Counted from the stretch's first letter, positions 9,780-19,446 are shown. The stretch: 64,000 nucleotides of DNA from Psychrobacter submarinus (GCF_904846685.1 NZ_CAJHBQ010000005.1:1-64000); one strand, 5' to 3'. Numbers and translations: made by a program. Notes: generated by a model from the letters alone, not told the origin.

Positions 9780-11045
9780 ATGGCTAACTCTGTAGAAAAA
9801 CAAGACAATCGTCCCTACGCTGTGGTTCTGTATGGTGCTACAAGCTTTGTAGGTCAGATTACTGCTAAATACTTATCCCAGTTTTTAGCAGACTCTAATG
9901 ATATCGAATGGGCCATCGCTGGACGCGACGAAGAAAAATTAAAAAAACTCCAATCTGAGATCAGTGACTCAGGCTCAGCTAAAAAGGTCGATATCATCAT
10001 TGCTAATAGTAATGATGAGGCGAGCCTCGATGAGATGACCAAGCAAGCTAAGGTGGTGATTTCAACCGTCGGCCCTTATCTAAAATACGGCGAACCGTTG
10101 ATCAAATCATGTGCCAATAACGGTACTGACTATGTCGATTTAACCGGCGAAGCGATTTTCATCAAAGACATGATGGACAAGTATCAAGATACAGCGAGCC
10201 AGAGTGGCGCTCGTATCGTGAACTCTTGTGGTTTTGACTCTATTCCCTCAGACTTGGGTGTGTATTTCACTCAGCAGCAGGCCGAAAAGCAGTTTGATGA
10301 GGTTTGTGAAAAGATTCATATGCGCGTCAAAGCAGCCAAGGGCGGTTTATCTGGCGGTACGGTTGCGTCTATGGCGACTATTTTTGAAGAGGTTGGCAAA
10401 GACAAATCACGCCGTAAGCAAGTTGCTAATCCATATCTGCTCAACGACGATGCTGATGCGCCAAATGTGCGTCAAAAAAATGTCAGCAAACCTGAATATG
10501 ACAGCGAGCATGGCCGCTGGTTGGCGCCTTTTGTAATGGCCAGTATCAACACCCGTATCGTCCATCGTACCAATCAGCTTACAGATTATGAGTATGGTCG
10601 TGAGTTCAAATATGACGAAGCGATGTGGATGAAAGATGGCGTCAAAGGTCAGCTGACGAGCTATGCTTTGAGTGCAGGATTATTCGGGTTTGCCACTACT
10701 ATGATGTTCAAGCCTAGCCGCGAATTACTCTCTAAGCACGTACTACCAAAATCAGGCTCTGGCCCTTCTAAATCAGAGCAAGAAAATGGCTATTTCGATA
10801 TTCGCTTCTTCGGTTATACCCCAAGTAACGACTCTATCAGTACAAAAGTGACCGGCGATAGAGATCCAGGTTATGGCAGTACATCAAGAATGCTTGCGCA
10901 GTCTGCTCTTTGTTTGGCGCAAGACATCTCGCACCAGGATGTTAAAGGCGGATTCTGGACGCCTGCATCTGCGATGGGCGATAAGCTTATCGCTCGCCTT
11001 GAGGAGCATTCTGGCCTGAGCTTTGAAGTGGTAGAAGATAAATAA
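9780..11045 (+). CDS. Saccharopine dehydrogenase-like NAD(P)-binding oxidoreductase (trans-acting enoyl reductase type)
   Basis: A 421-residue protein with an N-terminal Rossmann fold: the YGATSFVG nucleotide-binding loop at residues 18-25, then AIAGRDEEKL and VVISTVGPYLKYGEP, which are characteristic of the saccharopine dehydrogenase-like group that includes mycobacterial trans-acting enoyl reductase. Further markers are TDYVDLTGE and VNSCGFDSIPSDLG. Members act on lipid-like or unknown substrates, so the name should not be read as lysine metabolism. ATG 9780 is chosen because AAGGA lies 8 bases upstream; a TTG two codons earlier is less likely. The gene is monocistronic and ends before a strong terminator. 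Confidence 0.85.
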   Translation: MANSVEKQDNRPYAVVLYGATSFVGQITAKYLSQFLADSNDIEWAIAGRDEEKLKKLQSEISDSGSAKKVDIIIANSNDEASLDEMTKQAKVVISTVGPYLKYGEPLIKSCANNGTDYVDLTGEAIFIKDMMDKYQDTASQSGARIVNSCGFDSIPSDLGVYFTQQQAEKQFDEVCEKIHMRVKAAKGGLSGGTVASMATIFEEVGKDKSRRKQVANPYLLNDDADAPNVRQKNVSKPEYDSEHGRWLAPFVMASINTRIVHRTNQLTDYEYGREFKYDEAMWMKDGVKGQLTSYALSAGLFGFATTMMFKPSRELLSKHVLPKSGSGPSKSEQENGYFDIRFFGYTPSNDSISTKVTGDRDPGYGSTSRMLAQSALCLAQDISHQDVKGGFWTPASAMGDKLIARLEEHSGLSFEVVEDK

Positions 11046-11123
11046 TCTGCCTATAGCTATCATTCGTAAATACTGTTTAGCAGCTAGCTAGTTTAGCTTG
11101 ATCCAGCCTATATAATACTGACG

Positions 11124-11158
11124 ACCGCATTCTATCCATAAATAGAATGCGGTTTTTT
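11124..11158 (+). terminator. Intrinsic terminator after the saccharopine dehydrogenase-like gene
   Basis: Stem ACCGCATTCTAT / ATAGAATGCGGT with a short loop followed by seven T residues: a strong Rho-independent terminator. Confidence 0.9.
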
Positions 11159-11556
11159 TATTTAGGCCCTCTCTTATAAGTGTGGGCAGTGGTGCAATCT
11201 GTTACCGCTTATCTGGCTTGTTTGACATATACAATGTTATCAAATACTAACAACGTATCACTTGCGTAAATGACACTGCTGATTTTTAGATATTCAACAC
11301 ATAATACTACACATTGTTAGCCGAATGACACAGCGATGCTTTATGTGCTCAAGTAGTATTGTTTGTGTCTAGGCGTTAGTCATTGCTAATAAGCACTTAC
11401 CGATTAGTAAAAGCTAAGTACTGTAAGTGTCTATCTCCCAGAAGATGGTTCTGTCTAAATAATAAAGTCGCTTCAATAAGATAAAAACCGACTAGCGTTT
11501 AAGAGTAACTATGAGTTTTGCTAAACACTAATGATAATAATTGAGAGGGAATAATT
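11159..11556. other. Intergenic region upstream of an exported-protein gene
   Basis: About 400 AT-rich bases without a supported ORF. It should contain the promoter of the gene at 11557, whose ribosome binding site GAGAGGGA is just before the ATG. No clear palindrome or known RNA is seen. Confidence 0.5.
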
Positions 11557-12351
11557 ATGAAATTCAATGTATTAACAGCAGCTGTACTCACTTCAGGCCT
11601 TGCTATGGCAGGCGTTAACGCCAACGCCGCTATGACTACAGATGGTAATGGTAACGTCGGTTATGACACTTATGATGAATGTGTCATGGCAGTTAAAGAT
11701 GGCTCAGCGAAATACTATACACCTTATACTTACCAAGAGCCTATGCCGCGTGCAGGTGAAGCTAGCGTTGCAAAGATGCGTTTATCAGAGGTCATGATTC
11801 CTCAGCGCGTCGTTAGTGATAATAACTTACGTACCGCTGACTATGAGGCAGGCGCTTGTGATCTAGGCGTAGGTCAATCAAATGGTCGTTATGGTGTTTC
11901 TGGCGCATTAGTCGGTAAATATGTTCCTTTCGCAGCGGACATGCCAGTGAACGTCTATATGGATAGCAGTGGTAACCCAGTACGCGTGACTATGCAGCAA
12001 TGTGATAATCACTTTGGTAGCAACTTCCCTACTCCCGTTATCGGTGAAATGAAAGCACCAGAAGCGCAAGTTGCTATCGCTGAAGCGCGTAGTGTCGAGC
12101 CAGTAGTCGTACAGACCAGACGTGTTATTCGTCCTTCTACTTATAGCGTGAAAGAAGTAATCATCGCTCCTGCAGACCAGATACAGCGCGTTGATACCAA
12201 TGCAGGTACTGCCATCGCTATTCAAGATGGTCGCCAGGCAGCTATCGTCGGTCAAGAAGTAGATCCTGCTATCTTAAATCAAACCGAAGTGGATCAAACT
12301 TTCCCAGTGATTCGCGTTCCTGATGCTGATGTAGAGGTAGAAGTAGAATAA
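11557..12351 (+). CDS. Exported protein of unknown function
   Basis: A 264-residue protein with a textbook signal peptide: MKFN, then a hydrophobic stretch ending AGVNANAA, with cleavage likely after residue 25. The mature part starts with TDGNGNVGYDTYDEC and has three cysteines, a glycine-rich middle (GVSGALVGKYVPF) resembling a beta-rich fold, and a C-terminus with several VEV/VQ stretches and an acidic end. The opening GYDTYDECV resembles the start of some Moraxellaceae periplasmic proteins, but I do not recognise a family. It is followed after 75 bases by another exported-protein gene in the same direction, so the two may form a unit. Confidence 0.7.
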   Translation: MKFNVLTAAVLTSGLAMAGVNANAAMTTDGNGNVGYDTYDECVMAVKDGSAKYYTPYTYQEPMPRAGEASVAKMRLSEVMIPQRVVSDNNLRTADYEAGACDLGVGQSNGRYGVSGALVGKYVPFAADMPVNVYMDSSGNPVRVTMQQCDNHFGSNFPTPVIGEMKAPEAQVAIAEARSVEPVVVQTRRVIRPSTYSVKEVIIAPADQIQRVDTNAGTAIAIQDGRQAAIVGQEVDPAILNQTEVDQTFPVIRVPDADVEVEVE

Positions 12352-12426
12352 TAAATACTCTATATATGACATGTAAGCTATGATTCATATATAAGCGATA
12401 ACTCATTTAGAAATAAGGAGCATTTT

Positions 12427-12846
12427 ATGCAAAAAAAATTCTTATACCTAACAATAGGAGCTGTTTTGATAGCTCCAAGCTTAGCGGTAGCTGCCCATAA
12501 CGAGATTACTCCCGCTGATATGCGAACCACACCAGCGCCTACTACTTTGCAATCTAAAGTTGAAGGCCCTAGTGGTGAGCTACTGGCTACTCAGCCGGGT
12601 GAAGTGGAACTAGATAGCGATACGGCAAATAGAGTACAACCGTTAAATATGCAGCATAGTGCTGCTAATTATCAGCCACTGATAAAAGGTGAAGTGAATA
12701 GCGGTAATGTCACTCCAGCAGATATGCGTACTACTCCTGCACCGGTCACTCTTAGAGAGAAAAAACAAGATCCGCGTGGTGAGCTTTTAGCGACTCAGCC
12801 AGGTGAGATTGAGTTTAATGAAAGTCGCCGCATTGTAGTACGATAG
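12427..12846 (+). CDS. Exported protein with two internal repeats, unknown function
   Basis: A 139-residue protein with a signal peptide (hydrophobic residues 5-22, cleavage near AVAA). The mature chain is almost entirely a duplicated unit of about 41 residues: TPADMRTTPAP ... GELLATQPGE occurs near residues 28-65 and again near 98-135, with about 26 identical positions between copies. It is proline- and threonine-rich, without cysteines or membrane segments. AAGGAG precedes the ATG. It lies 75 bases after another exported-protein gene and ends before a terminator. No function can be assigned. Confidence 0.7.
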   Translation: MQKKFLYLTIGAVLIAPSLAVAAHNEITPADMRTTPAPTTLQSKVEGPSGELLATQPGEVELDSDTANRVQPLNMQHSAANYQPLIKGEVNSGNVTPADMRTTPAPVTLREKKQDPRGELLATQPGEIEFNESRRIVVR

Positions 12847-12896
12847 ATAATATAATATTTATGGTAAATAAGCATTAATGATTGCTTATCATTCAT

Positions 12897-12926
12897 AAAA
12901 AAGGCAGCCAATTGGCTGCCTTTTTT
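12897..12926. terminator. Bidirectional intrinsic terminator
   Basis: AAAAAAGGCAGCCAA / TTGGCTGCCTTTTTT is a near-perfect palindrome with A and T runs at its edges. It lies between the rightward repeat protein gene and the leftward tex. Confidence 0.9.
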
Positions 12927-12961
12927 GTGCTAGTTACTGTTGTAAGCTTACAGACATATCG

Positions 12962-15475
12962 TTATTTCTTTTTGGTGACGCCAGCTTCTTGTAATAGCGC
13001 TCCTAGCGTACCGATTCTGCTAGGCGTCTCCGCTTTTGGCTTTAACGTACGATTAGGCTGATTACTCGCACCTCTGCGCTCCTTGTCAGCGCGCTTACCA
13101 CGTGGCGCTGAACGCTTATCTTTGGATCGATTGCCCTTATCGGGATTAGTATTTGCCTCTTTAGTTTTGACAGACGCTGCAGGCTTCACTCGGCCTTCAG
13201 ACTTTTGCGCTTCAGGTTTCATGCTAAAGCCAATGCGTCCACGCGGCTCATCGACGGAGATGACACGTACGGAGACGATGTCGCCTGGTTTGACCCGATT
13301 CATCGGATCAGCGACAAAATCATTAGCCATCTGCGAGATGTGCACTAGTCCATCTTGATGCACACCCACATCTACAAAACAGCCAAAAGCCGTCACATTC
13401 GTCACAACGCCCTCAAGCGTCATCCCTTCTTCTAGATCTTTGATACTATTAACATCATCGCGGAAGCTTGCTGTCTTAAACTCAGGACGTGGATCGCGCG
13501 CAGGTTTTGCCAGCTCTTCAATGATGGCTTTTACACTGACATTGTCGTTATTGGCCGCCAGCGCTGTGGTATCAATGCTATTTAATACACCATCATTACC
13601 CAGCACCTCTGGCAATGCTTTACCGGTTTGCGCCAGCAAGCTATCAACCAGCGCGTAGCTCTCTGGATGAACGCCTGTCGCATCAAGCGGGTTATCGCCA
13701 TCACGAATTCGTAAAAACCCAGCGGCTTGCTCAAAAGTCTTGACTCCCAAGCGCGGAACGTCTTTTAGCGCTTCTCGATTAGCAAAAGCGCCATGCTCTT
13801 TACGGTAATTGACGATTTGCTGGGCGACGTTGCGATTGAGACCCGCGATGTGCGTCAGTATTGCTGGACTTGCCGTATTGACATCGACGCCTACCGCATT
13901 GACGCTATCTTGGGTGACTTTATCTAGACTATCGGCCAACTGGTTTTGATTAACGTCGTGCTGATATTGCCCAACGCCAATCGCCTTTGGATCGACTTTG
14001 ACGAGCTCAGATAGCGGATCTTGCAAGCGACGGGCGATAGAAACCGCACCGCGTACCGAGACATCTAAGTCAGCCAATTCATCACTGGCAAGCTCACTGG
14101 CAGAATAGACCGAAGCGCCTGATTCATTGACGATCACGGCTTTGGCTTGTAGTGACGGGTTAGCCGACAAAATCTCTTTTATCATAGCGTCAGTTTCGCG
14201 GCTGGCGGTACCGTTACCTATCGCGACCAAATCGACATTATAAGTACTTAATAGCTCATCGATAAGCGCCTTAGCCTCATCCATTTTGTTATCTGGAGCA
14301 AAAGGATACACAGTAGCGATAACGGGCTTATCGCTACTATCCAGCATGACATGACCTTGCGCATCGATGATTGCCATCTTGACGCCATGACGAATACCAG
14401 GGTCAACACCTAAGATCACTTTTGGACCTGCGGGTGCTGACATCAGCAGATGCTGCAAATTGTTAGCAAAAACATCGATCGCGTCAGCTTCTGCGGCTAG
14501 GCGCTTTTCGGTCAACAAGCGATGCTCAATATGCGGACGCCATTTGTCTTTCCATAAGCTGTTTGCAGCCTCAATGAGGAACTCACGGCGCTCCCTTGGC
14601 GCTGTCGCATCAATATTAAAGTGGTTGATAATTTTTTCGATAAAGGGCGCATCTTCGCCATCGACTTTTATACCTAAGACGTTCTCTTGACGACCGCGTA
14701 GCATGGCTAGTAGGCGATGATTGGGCAGACGCGCTAAGCTCTCGCTATGATCAAAGTAGTCTTTGAACTTCTCGCCGACTTCGCGCTTTTCTTCACTAGC
14801 AACCGCTGTCACGACACTAGCGGTTTTGGCAAAGCCGCTACGCAGATTATCGAGTAGATCAAGCGCCTGCGTCCACTCATCAACGATGATGGCCTGAACA
14901 CCAGCCAGCTGCTTATCAAGGTCGCTAAAGTCAACATCGATCTCATTACCGCTATCGTCGGTGACGCTGCTAGGCAGCTGATAGTCCGCTAGCGCCTGCG
15001 TCGGCGTAATCTCTTGTGTTAATAGGGCTTTTGCTGCGCTGTCTAAACCGGCTGCGCGGGCCTTGGCTGCAGGGGAGCGACGACGCGGACGATAAGGTAA
15101 GTAGATATCTTCTAGCTCAAGTTTTGACGCGGCATTATCAATACGGGCTTGCAGCTCATCCGTGAGTGTGCCTTGTGCACGTAGCAGCTCAGTGATCTTT
15201 AGGCGACGACTGGCCATATCGCGCTCATAGCTGAGCGACTTCTCTAATGCTCTGAGCTGAGCATCGTCAAGGTTTTGCGTTTTTTCTTTACGATAACGCG
15301 CAATAAAAGGAACCGTTGCGCCTTCATCGAAAAGTTTGACAAATGCGTTGACTTGAGCCGTCTTAATACCAAGCTTGCGGGCAAGCTTGTCGTGGATATT
15401 GGCTTGTGTGGTTGCATCTAATCCCTGCGCATTTGCTGAGACTGCCGATGACGTTAAGCTATCAGTGCTACTCAT
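12962..15475 (-). CDS. tex: Tex family RNA-binding transcriptional accessory protein
   Basis: An 837-residue cytoplasmic protein with the Tex/YhgF layout: an N-terminal helical domain (FIARYRKEKTQNLDD near residue 55), a YqgF/RNase H-like domain (VILGVDPGIRHGVKMA near 353), a helix-hairpin-helix part (LTHIAGLNRNVAQQIV near 538) and a C-terminal S1 RNA-binding domain (LEGVVTNVTAFGCFVDVG, about 675-745). A basic, lysine-rich tail makes it some 60 residues longer than E. coli YhgF (773). Tex is linked to transcription and stress tolerance, but its exact activity is not settled. It is divergent from ompR across 344 bases. Confidence 0.95.
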   Translation of the reverse strand: MSSTDSLTSSAVSANAQGLDATTQANIHDKLARKLGIKTAQVNAFVKLFDEGATVPFIARYRKEKTQNLDDAQLRALEKSLSYERDMASRRLKITELLRAQGTLTDELQARIDNAASKLELEDIYLPYRPRRRSPAAKARAAGLDSAAKALLTQEITPTQALADYQLPSSVTDDSGNEIDVDFSDLDKQLAGVQAIIVDEWTQALDLLDNLRSGFAKTASVVTAVASEEKREVGEKFKDYFDHSESLARLPNHRLLAMLRGRQENVLGIKVDGEDAPFIEKIINHFNIDATAPRERREFLIEAANSLWKDKWRPHIEHRLLTEKRLAAEADAIDVFANNLQHLLMSAPAGPKVILGVDPGIRHGVKMAIIDAQGHVMLDSSDKPVIATVYPFAPDNKMDEAKALIDELLSTYNVDLVAIGNGTASRETDAMIKEILSANPSLQAKAVIVNESGASVYSASELASDELADLDVSVRGAVSIARRLQDPLSELVKVDPKAIGVGQYQHDVNQNQLADSLDKVTQDSVNAVGVDVNTASPAILTHIAGLNRNVAQQIVNYRKEHGAFANREALKDVPRLGVKTFEQAAGFLRIRDGDNPLDATGVHPESYALVDSLLAQTGKALPEVLGNDGVLNSIDTTALAANNDNVSVKAIIEELAKPARDPRPEFKTASFRDDVNSIKDLEEGMTLEGVVTNVTAFGCFVDVGVHQDGLVHISQMANDFVADPMNRVKPGDIVSVRVISVDEPRGRIGFSMKPEAQKSEGRVKPAASVKTKEANTNPDKGNRSKDKRSAPRGKRADKERRGASNQPNRTLKPKAETPSRIGTLGALLQEAGVTKKK

Positions 15476-15819
15476 ATACGTATCAATCGTTGAGAAATGG
15501 TGATTGGCATTATAGCAAAAGCTGCATAAATAAAAATCCTTTTTATAAAATCCTTATTTATCAGGGCTGATACCGCGTTGATTGAAGCAAAAACTTGCTA
15601 TTTGACGCTGTTAAACAAACCCATACAGCATTTGTGCGGATGAATGATGCATTTCGCGGTGCAATCTTATACACTGAAGACAGACATATAAATATTGAGT
15701 CATCACACAAAATTCGTGGCTGGCAAGCATTAGATTAAAACAGCAGTGTGCTTACAAATCACGACACTATCAGATAAAGTCGCTTTGACAATAATAAGCC
15801 TCATAAAAGGATATGATAC
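15476..15819. other. Divergent promoter region, tex / ompR
   Basis: 344 AT-rich bases containing the promoters of both genes. AAAGGA lies shortly before the ompR ATG. I find no clear -10/-35 pair, palindrome or small ORF. Confidence 0.45.
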
Positions 15820-16578
15820 ATGACGGACAATAATCATTCAGATACGCTCACTCAGCGCATATTGGTCGTTGATGACGACGCGCGCTTACGCTCGTTGTTA
15901 CAACGATTTTTAGAAGATGATGGTTTTGTAGTACGTACCGCACACGACGGCAGTCAGATGGACAAGCTGATGCAGCGCGAGCTATTTTCGCTTATCGTCC
16001 TTGATCTTATGCTGCCAGGTGAAGACGGTATCAGTATCTGTAAGCGCTTGCGCGAAGATAACGCCGACATCCCGATCATTATGCTGACCGCAAAAGGCGG
16101 CGATGCCGATCGTATCGCTGGACTAGATGCCGGCGCTGATGATTATCTACCAAAACCTTTTAATCCAAAAGAGCTACTCGCCCGCATCAAAGCAGTACTT
16201 CGTCGGCAGAACCGCGAATTACCTGGCGCACCAAGCTATCAGGTAGAGGTCGTAGAGTTTGGCCCTTGGACACTTGATCTATCCACGCGTACGCTCAAAC
16301 GCGACGGCAATGTGGTAACCTTGACTACAGGTGAGTTCTCCGTCCTAAAAGCGCTGGTTCAGCATCCGCGTGAACCCTTAACACGCGATAAGCTTATGAA
16401 CCTAGCCCGTGGTCGCGAATGGGGTGCTATGGAGCGCTCTATTGATGTCCAAGTGTCACGCCTGCGCCGCTTGATTGAGGACAATCCGTCACAAGCACGC
16501 TATATTCAGACCGTTTGGGGCGTAGGCTACGTCTTTGTTCCTGACGAGGCCGAAGTAGAAGAAGCCAAAAGCGAATAG
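15820..16578 (+). CDS. ompR: Response regulator OmpR
   Basis: A 252-residue DNA-binding response regulator. The receiver domain has acidic residues DDD at 18-20, the phosphoacceptor D62 in VLDLMLPGEDG, T90 and K112 in PKPF. The winged-helix domain includes RSIDVQVSRLRRLIEDNP and the final WGVGYVFVP, all typical of OmpR itself. It probably pairs with the EnvZ-like kinase at 29043-30560 rather than with a neighbour, since the next gene is a CobW-type GTPase. Osmotic/envelope control is known for the family; the targets here are unknown. Confidence 0.9.
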   Translation: MTDNNHSDTLTQRILVVDDDARLRSLLQRFLEDDGFVVRTAHDGSQMDKLMQRELFSLIVLDLMLPGEDGISICKRLREDNADIPIIMLTAKGGDADRIAGLDAGADDYLPKPFNPKELLARIKAVLRRQNRELPGAPSYQVEVVEFGPWTLDLSTRTLKRDGNVVTLTTGEFSVLKALVQHPREPLTRDKLMNLARGREWGAMERSIDVQVSRLRRLIEDNPSQARYIQTVWGVGYVFVPDEAEVEEAKSE

Positions 16579-16642
16579 CTTTTGACTGATCTAATTCCTT
16601 TTAATATAGGCCGTGTTTGGTTACTCACAAACACGTGCCAAT

Positions 16643-17857
16643 ATGATGAGCATACCTGTGAAAAACCCAATTATTTTTCAAAACATACCTTGCACCTTAG
16701 TGACAGGGTTTTTGGGTGCTGGCAAGACGACCCTCATCAATCACTTACTGACTACCAAACCGACCGAGCAGCGCTGGGCGCTCTTAATTAATGAATTTGG
16801 TCGTATCGGTATTGATGGTACGCTGCTAAAAGGTGCTGATTGGTGGCAGGCGGCGCAAGAGACGATCGCGGTACGGGAGGTCAGCGGCGGCTGTATTTGT
16901 TGCACCAGTCAGCTGCCCCTACAGATTGCGATTACCCGCCTGCTTAGCGATCATCGTCCGCAGCGCCTTATTATAGAACCCACCGGATTGGCACACCCAC
17001 GCGAGTTGATACAACAACTGAGCGCGCCACATTGGCAAACAGCACTCAATATGCAGGCTGTAATAACGGTGCTAAGTGGCGGGCAATGGCAACAACAAAA
17101 GTATCGCTCGCACGATGGTTTTCAAGCGCATGTCCGTGACGCTGATGTCTTGGTGATCAATCGCTATATGCAGCTGAGTGAAAATGAGAGGCAGGCGTTA
17201 CAAGAATGGATAACACGGCTCAATCCTGACGTGACCACTATCTGGACAGAATCTGAGCCTCACACCGTGGATGATCGCTCAAATAAGATAACTGCTTTGA
17301 ATACCGCCTTATCAATGCTGATAGCACAGCTGACCAAACCAAGCCATACCATCTCTCGGCAACGCGCTACCAATAAAAGCCAGCCTAATCAGATTCGCAT
17401 TTCCTTACAGCCACTTACTAGACAGCCACTTACTGGCTTGATGTCTAATCAAGCTATACAAAACAATGAAAGTCATGACGGCATAGCGGCAGATACTGAG
17501 CTCCCCTACCGCTATCACGAACAACAACAAGACATGCTGTTAGGGGGCTGGCGCTTGCCTGCACATTACGTATTTAACGCTGATGGTTTACAAGAATGGT
17601 TGTTAAAATTGCCTAACTGGCAACGTATTAAAGGCATGGTTCATACCTCTGACGGCTGGTTAAAGATTAACTTTACACCTGACAGCTTGACTATCACCAC
17701 GACGAGCGCCCACATCGATAGCCGATTAGAAGTCATTTTGCAGACCGATAATGATTTGCCGATAGACAACGTTAGGTCAACCATCAGTCTTAGTAAAGAT
17801 GATTGGCAGGCTTATGACCAGCAGCTGATGGCGCTGGTGCTTGAAGACAGACTCTAG
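16643..17857 (+). CDS. CobW/COG0523-family GTPase, putative metallochaperone
   Basis: A G3E-family P-loop GTPase of 404 residues. The Walker A motif GFLGAGKTT is close to the N-terminus, followed by the family metal-binding motif GCICC (CxCC) and EPTGLAHP. A CobW C-terminal domain is suggested by the end of the protein (VHTSDGWLKINF). Members deliver or insert metals such as zinc or cobalt; the metal here cannot be told. The start is uncertain: ATG 16643 is taken, but GTG 16613 is possible and neither has a strong ribosome binding site. The gene begins soon after ompR and ends at a strong terminator. Confidence 0.8.
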   Translation: MMSIPVKNPIIFQNIPCTLVTGFLGAGKTTLINHLLTTKPTEQRWALLINEFGRIGIDGTLLKGADWWQAAQETIAVREVSGGCICCTSQLPLQIAITRLLSDHRPQRLIIEPTGLAHPRELIQQLSAPHWQTALNMQAVITVLSGGQWQQQKYRSHDGFQAHVRDADVLVINRYMQLSENERQALQEWITRLNPDVTTIWTESEPHTVDDRSNKITALNTALSMLIAQLTKPSHTISRQRATNKSQPNQIRISLQPLTRQPLTGLMSNQAIQNNESHDGIAADTELPYRYHEQQQDMLLGGWRLPAHYVFNADGLQEWLLKLPNWQRIKGMVHTSDGWLKINFTPDSLTITTTSAHIDSRLEVILQTDNDLPIDNVRSTISLSKDDWQAYDQQLMALVLEDRL

Positions 17858-17899
17858 TTACCTATAAAAAGACTACCTTTCAAAAAATGCCACACTCAC

Positions 17900-17948
17900 A
17901 AAAAAGACCACCGTTGCTAAGTAAAATAGCAACGGTGGTCTTTTTTTA
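17900..17948. terminator. Strong bidirectional intrinsic terminator
   Basis: A 17-base stem AAAGACCACCGTTGCTA / TAGCAACGGTGGTCTTT with a 7-base loop and T runs on both strands. It separates the CobW-like gene from the convergent zinc-finger gene. Confidence 0.93.
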
Positions 17949-17966
17949 TTGATTCGCTTTTACAAA

Positions 17967-18233
17967 TTAGCGCAATTGGCTGTCTTTACTGCCGCGCCGA
18001 TTGAATAGCTCTGCCGCTTTTGCCTCTTTTTCGAGCATTGTCTGGCAACTGACGCAGTGCTGTACGCCAGGCAAAGCATGACGCCGCGCCTCGGGAATAG
18101 GATTACCGCACTCATCGCAGTACTCACTACTCTCACCCTTAGGTATCGCACTTCTAGCGCGATCTACAGCATCGTTAACAGTTGCATCCATTTGCTCATG
18201 CTCTGCGCCATCTCTTGACCAGCCACCTGCCAT
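17967..18233 (-). CDS. DksA/TraR-type C4 zinc finger protein (YbiI-like)
   Basis: An 88-residue protein of the small DksA/TraR group. The four-cysteine zinc finger CDECGNPIPE ... GVQHCVSC spans about residues 39-64, preceded by a short helix (DATVNDAVDRARS) and followed by a basic tail. It lacks the long coiled coil with acidic tip of DksA, so it is unlikely to replace the true DksA at 46903. Relatives such as E. coli YbiI have no settled function, though some short family members bind RNA polymerase. It is the only gene on its strand between terminator 17900 and acfC. Confidence 0.85.
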   Translation of the reverse strand: MAGGWSRDGAEHEQMDATVNDAVDRARSAIPKGESSEYCDECGNPIPEARRHALPGVQHCVSCQTMLEKEAKAAELFNRRGSKDSQLR

Positions 18234-18409
18234 AATTCACCTTTATCAGTAGTACTGAGCTTTTAATTTTAGAATAAAAGTCTTTAATAACAGATAGATG
18301 GGGTTAGAATGCGCTTATTTCAATACAAACGTTTATTATGATTTACTTTTGATTAAGAGTTATATTTAAATTCTATCTCTTTATAAAGTATGTTTGTATT
18401 GCTTTTTAT

Positions 18410-19204
18410 CTATCGCTGCCATCCTTCCGTTTTCATAATCTTTTGCGCCTTTCTTGTCAGCAAAAAATTGAGAAAATCTTGTGTTTGAGAGTCAGCTTTT
18501 GGCGATATCACAATGTTCAAATCACGCCAAATGATACGATCTTTATCTATGTAAACCATATCCATATCTTCAGAATTATGAATCGGCCAGTTGGGCCAAG
18601 TAATCCAAGCATCTGCCTTCTGCTCTTTAAAGGCTTTAAAACTAGCTCCAGATCCTAATGAATAGGCTACAATGTTATTTCGAAAACGAGCAACATCATC
18701 TAAGCTTCCCTTACGCCCTGCAACATCTTCCCACACTCCAGTGCCTGACGTGTTATACGTTCCTTTACCTTCGGTCACAACTATTTTAATCCCCTTAGCT
18801 AATAAATCATCAAAGCTACGTATATTTTTAGGATTTCCTTTTTGTACAGCTATGATTGCTGGTCGGATATAAATGGGTTCAACTTTTTCATGATCAAAAG
18901 TTTCGTATGTCTCAAGAAATGCAGTCATTGATTGCTCAGAAGTTCCCCACAGAGCATCGGCATCAGCTTGAGCGTCAGCCGACCATTTGTCTTCAGGTCC
19001 TGCTATTAATTCTACCTTGGTACCACCTTGCTTTTCCCAGACATCTGCCACTTTTCTTAAAGCGGTATGTGGGCCACCTGCTCCATACAGCTTTATGACA
19101 CCATCCTGAGGATTGTGCTCGATGGAAGGATCAAAAAGCGTGGTTTGCGCAAAAGCTGAAGTACAACTTAGCAGCACACATGCAGCAGCAATGGACTTAT
19201 TCAT
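18410..19204 (-). CDS. acfC: Periplasmic solute-binding protein, AcfC family
   Basis: A 264-residue exported protein (signal peptide to about residue 19, ending SAFA) with a type 2 periplasmic-binding fold. KLYGAGGPHTALRKVADVWEKQ, GTSEQSM, IYIRPAIIAVQKGNPKNI and GTYNTSGTGVWED are typical of the AcfC group, named after a Vibrio cholerae accessory colonization factor and related to sulfate/molybdate-binding proteins. No permease or ATPase gene is adjacent, so it may act alone or with a distant transporter. The ligand is unknown. A repeat element lies just upstream at 19282-19397. Confidence 0.8.
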   Translation of the reverse strand: MNKSIAAACVLLSCTSAFAQTTLFDPSIEHNPQDGVIKLYGAGGPHTALRKVADVWEKQGGTKVELIAGPEDKWSADAQADADALWGTSEQSMTAFLETYETFDHEKVEPIYIRPAIIAVQKGNPKNIRSFDDLLAKGIKIVVTEGKGTYNTSGTGVWEDVAGRKGSLDDVARFRNNIVAYSLGSGASFKAFKEQKADAWITWPNWPIHNSEDMDMVYIDKDRIIWRDLNIVISPKADSQTQDFLNFLLTRKAQKIMKTEGWQR

Positions 19205-19281
19205 AAGTATTATCCTAAGTAAAAATCATTGGTAGTTTTGACAAAAAACAGAGTCGTATTTACTATAAAACAGATATCTTG

Positions 19282-19397
19282 CTGTTGGTATATATTTTTT
19301 GTAGCTTCTATTAGCACATCAAGCAACTAAAGAAAATTTATACCAGTTTCGCATCCTAGTACGACGCATCTATTTCATTTAGTATCAACTATAGCTA
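19282..19397. repeat. Nested inverted-repeat element, copy 2 (degenerate)
   Basis: Read on the minus strand it begins TAGCTATAGTTGATA, then after about 35 bases an inner arm ACTGGTATAAATTTT (19333-19347), and ends with the imperfect inverse arm at 19282-19298. The same order of blocks occurs at 23026-23176. It lies between acfC and the SDR gene and is non-coding. Confidence 0.6.
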
Positions 19398-19446
19398 CCC
19401 AAATTACTTTTACGCTTTGTATTCATGCAAGTTTAAGTAACACCTC

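Noticed and set aside
9594..9803. Leftward ORF of 69 codons in the 9064-9779 gap
   Set aside because: It runs into the start of the oxidoreductase gene, has no family features and no convincing ribosome binding site.
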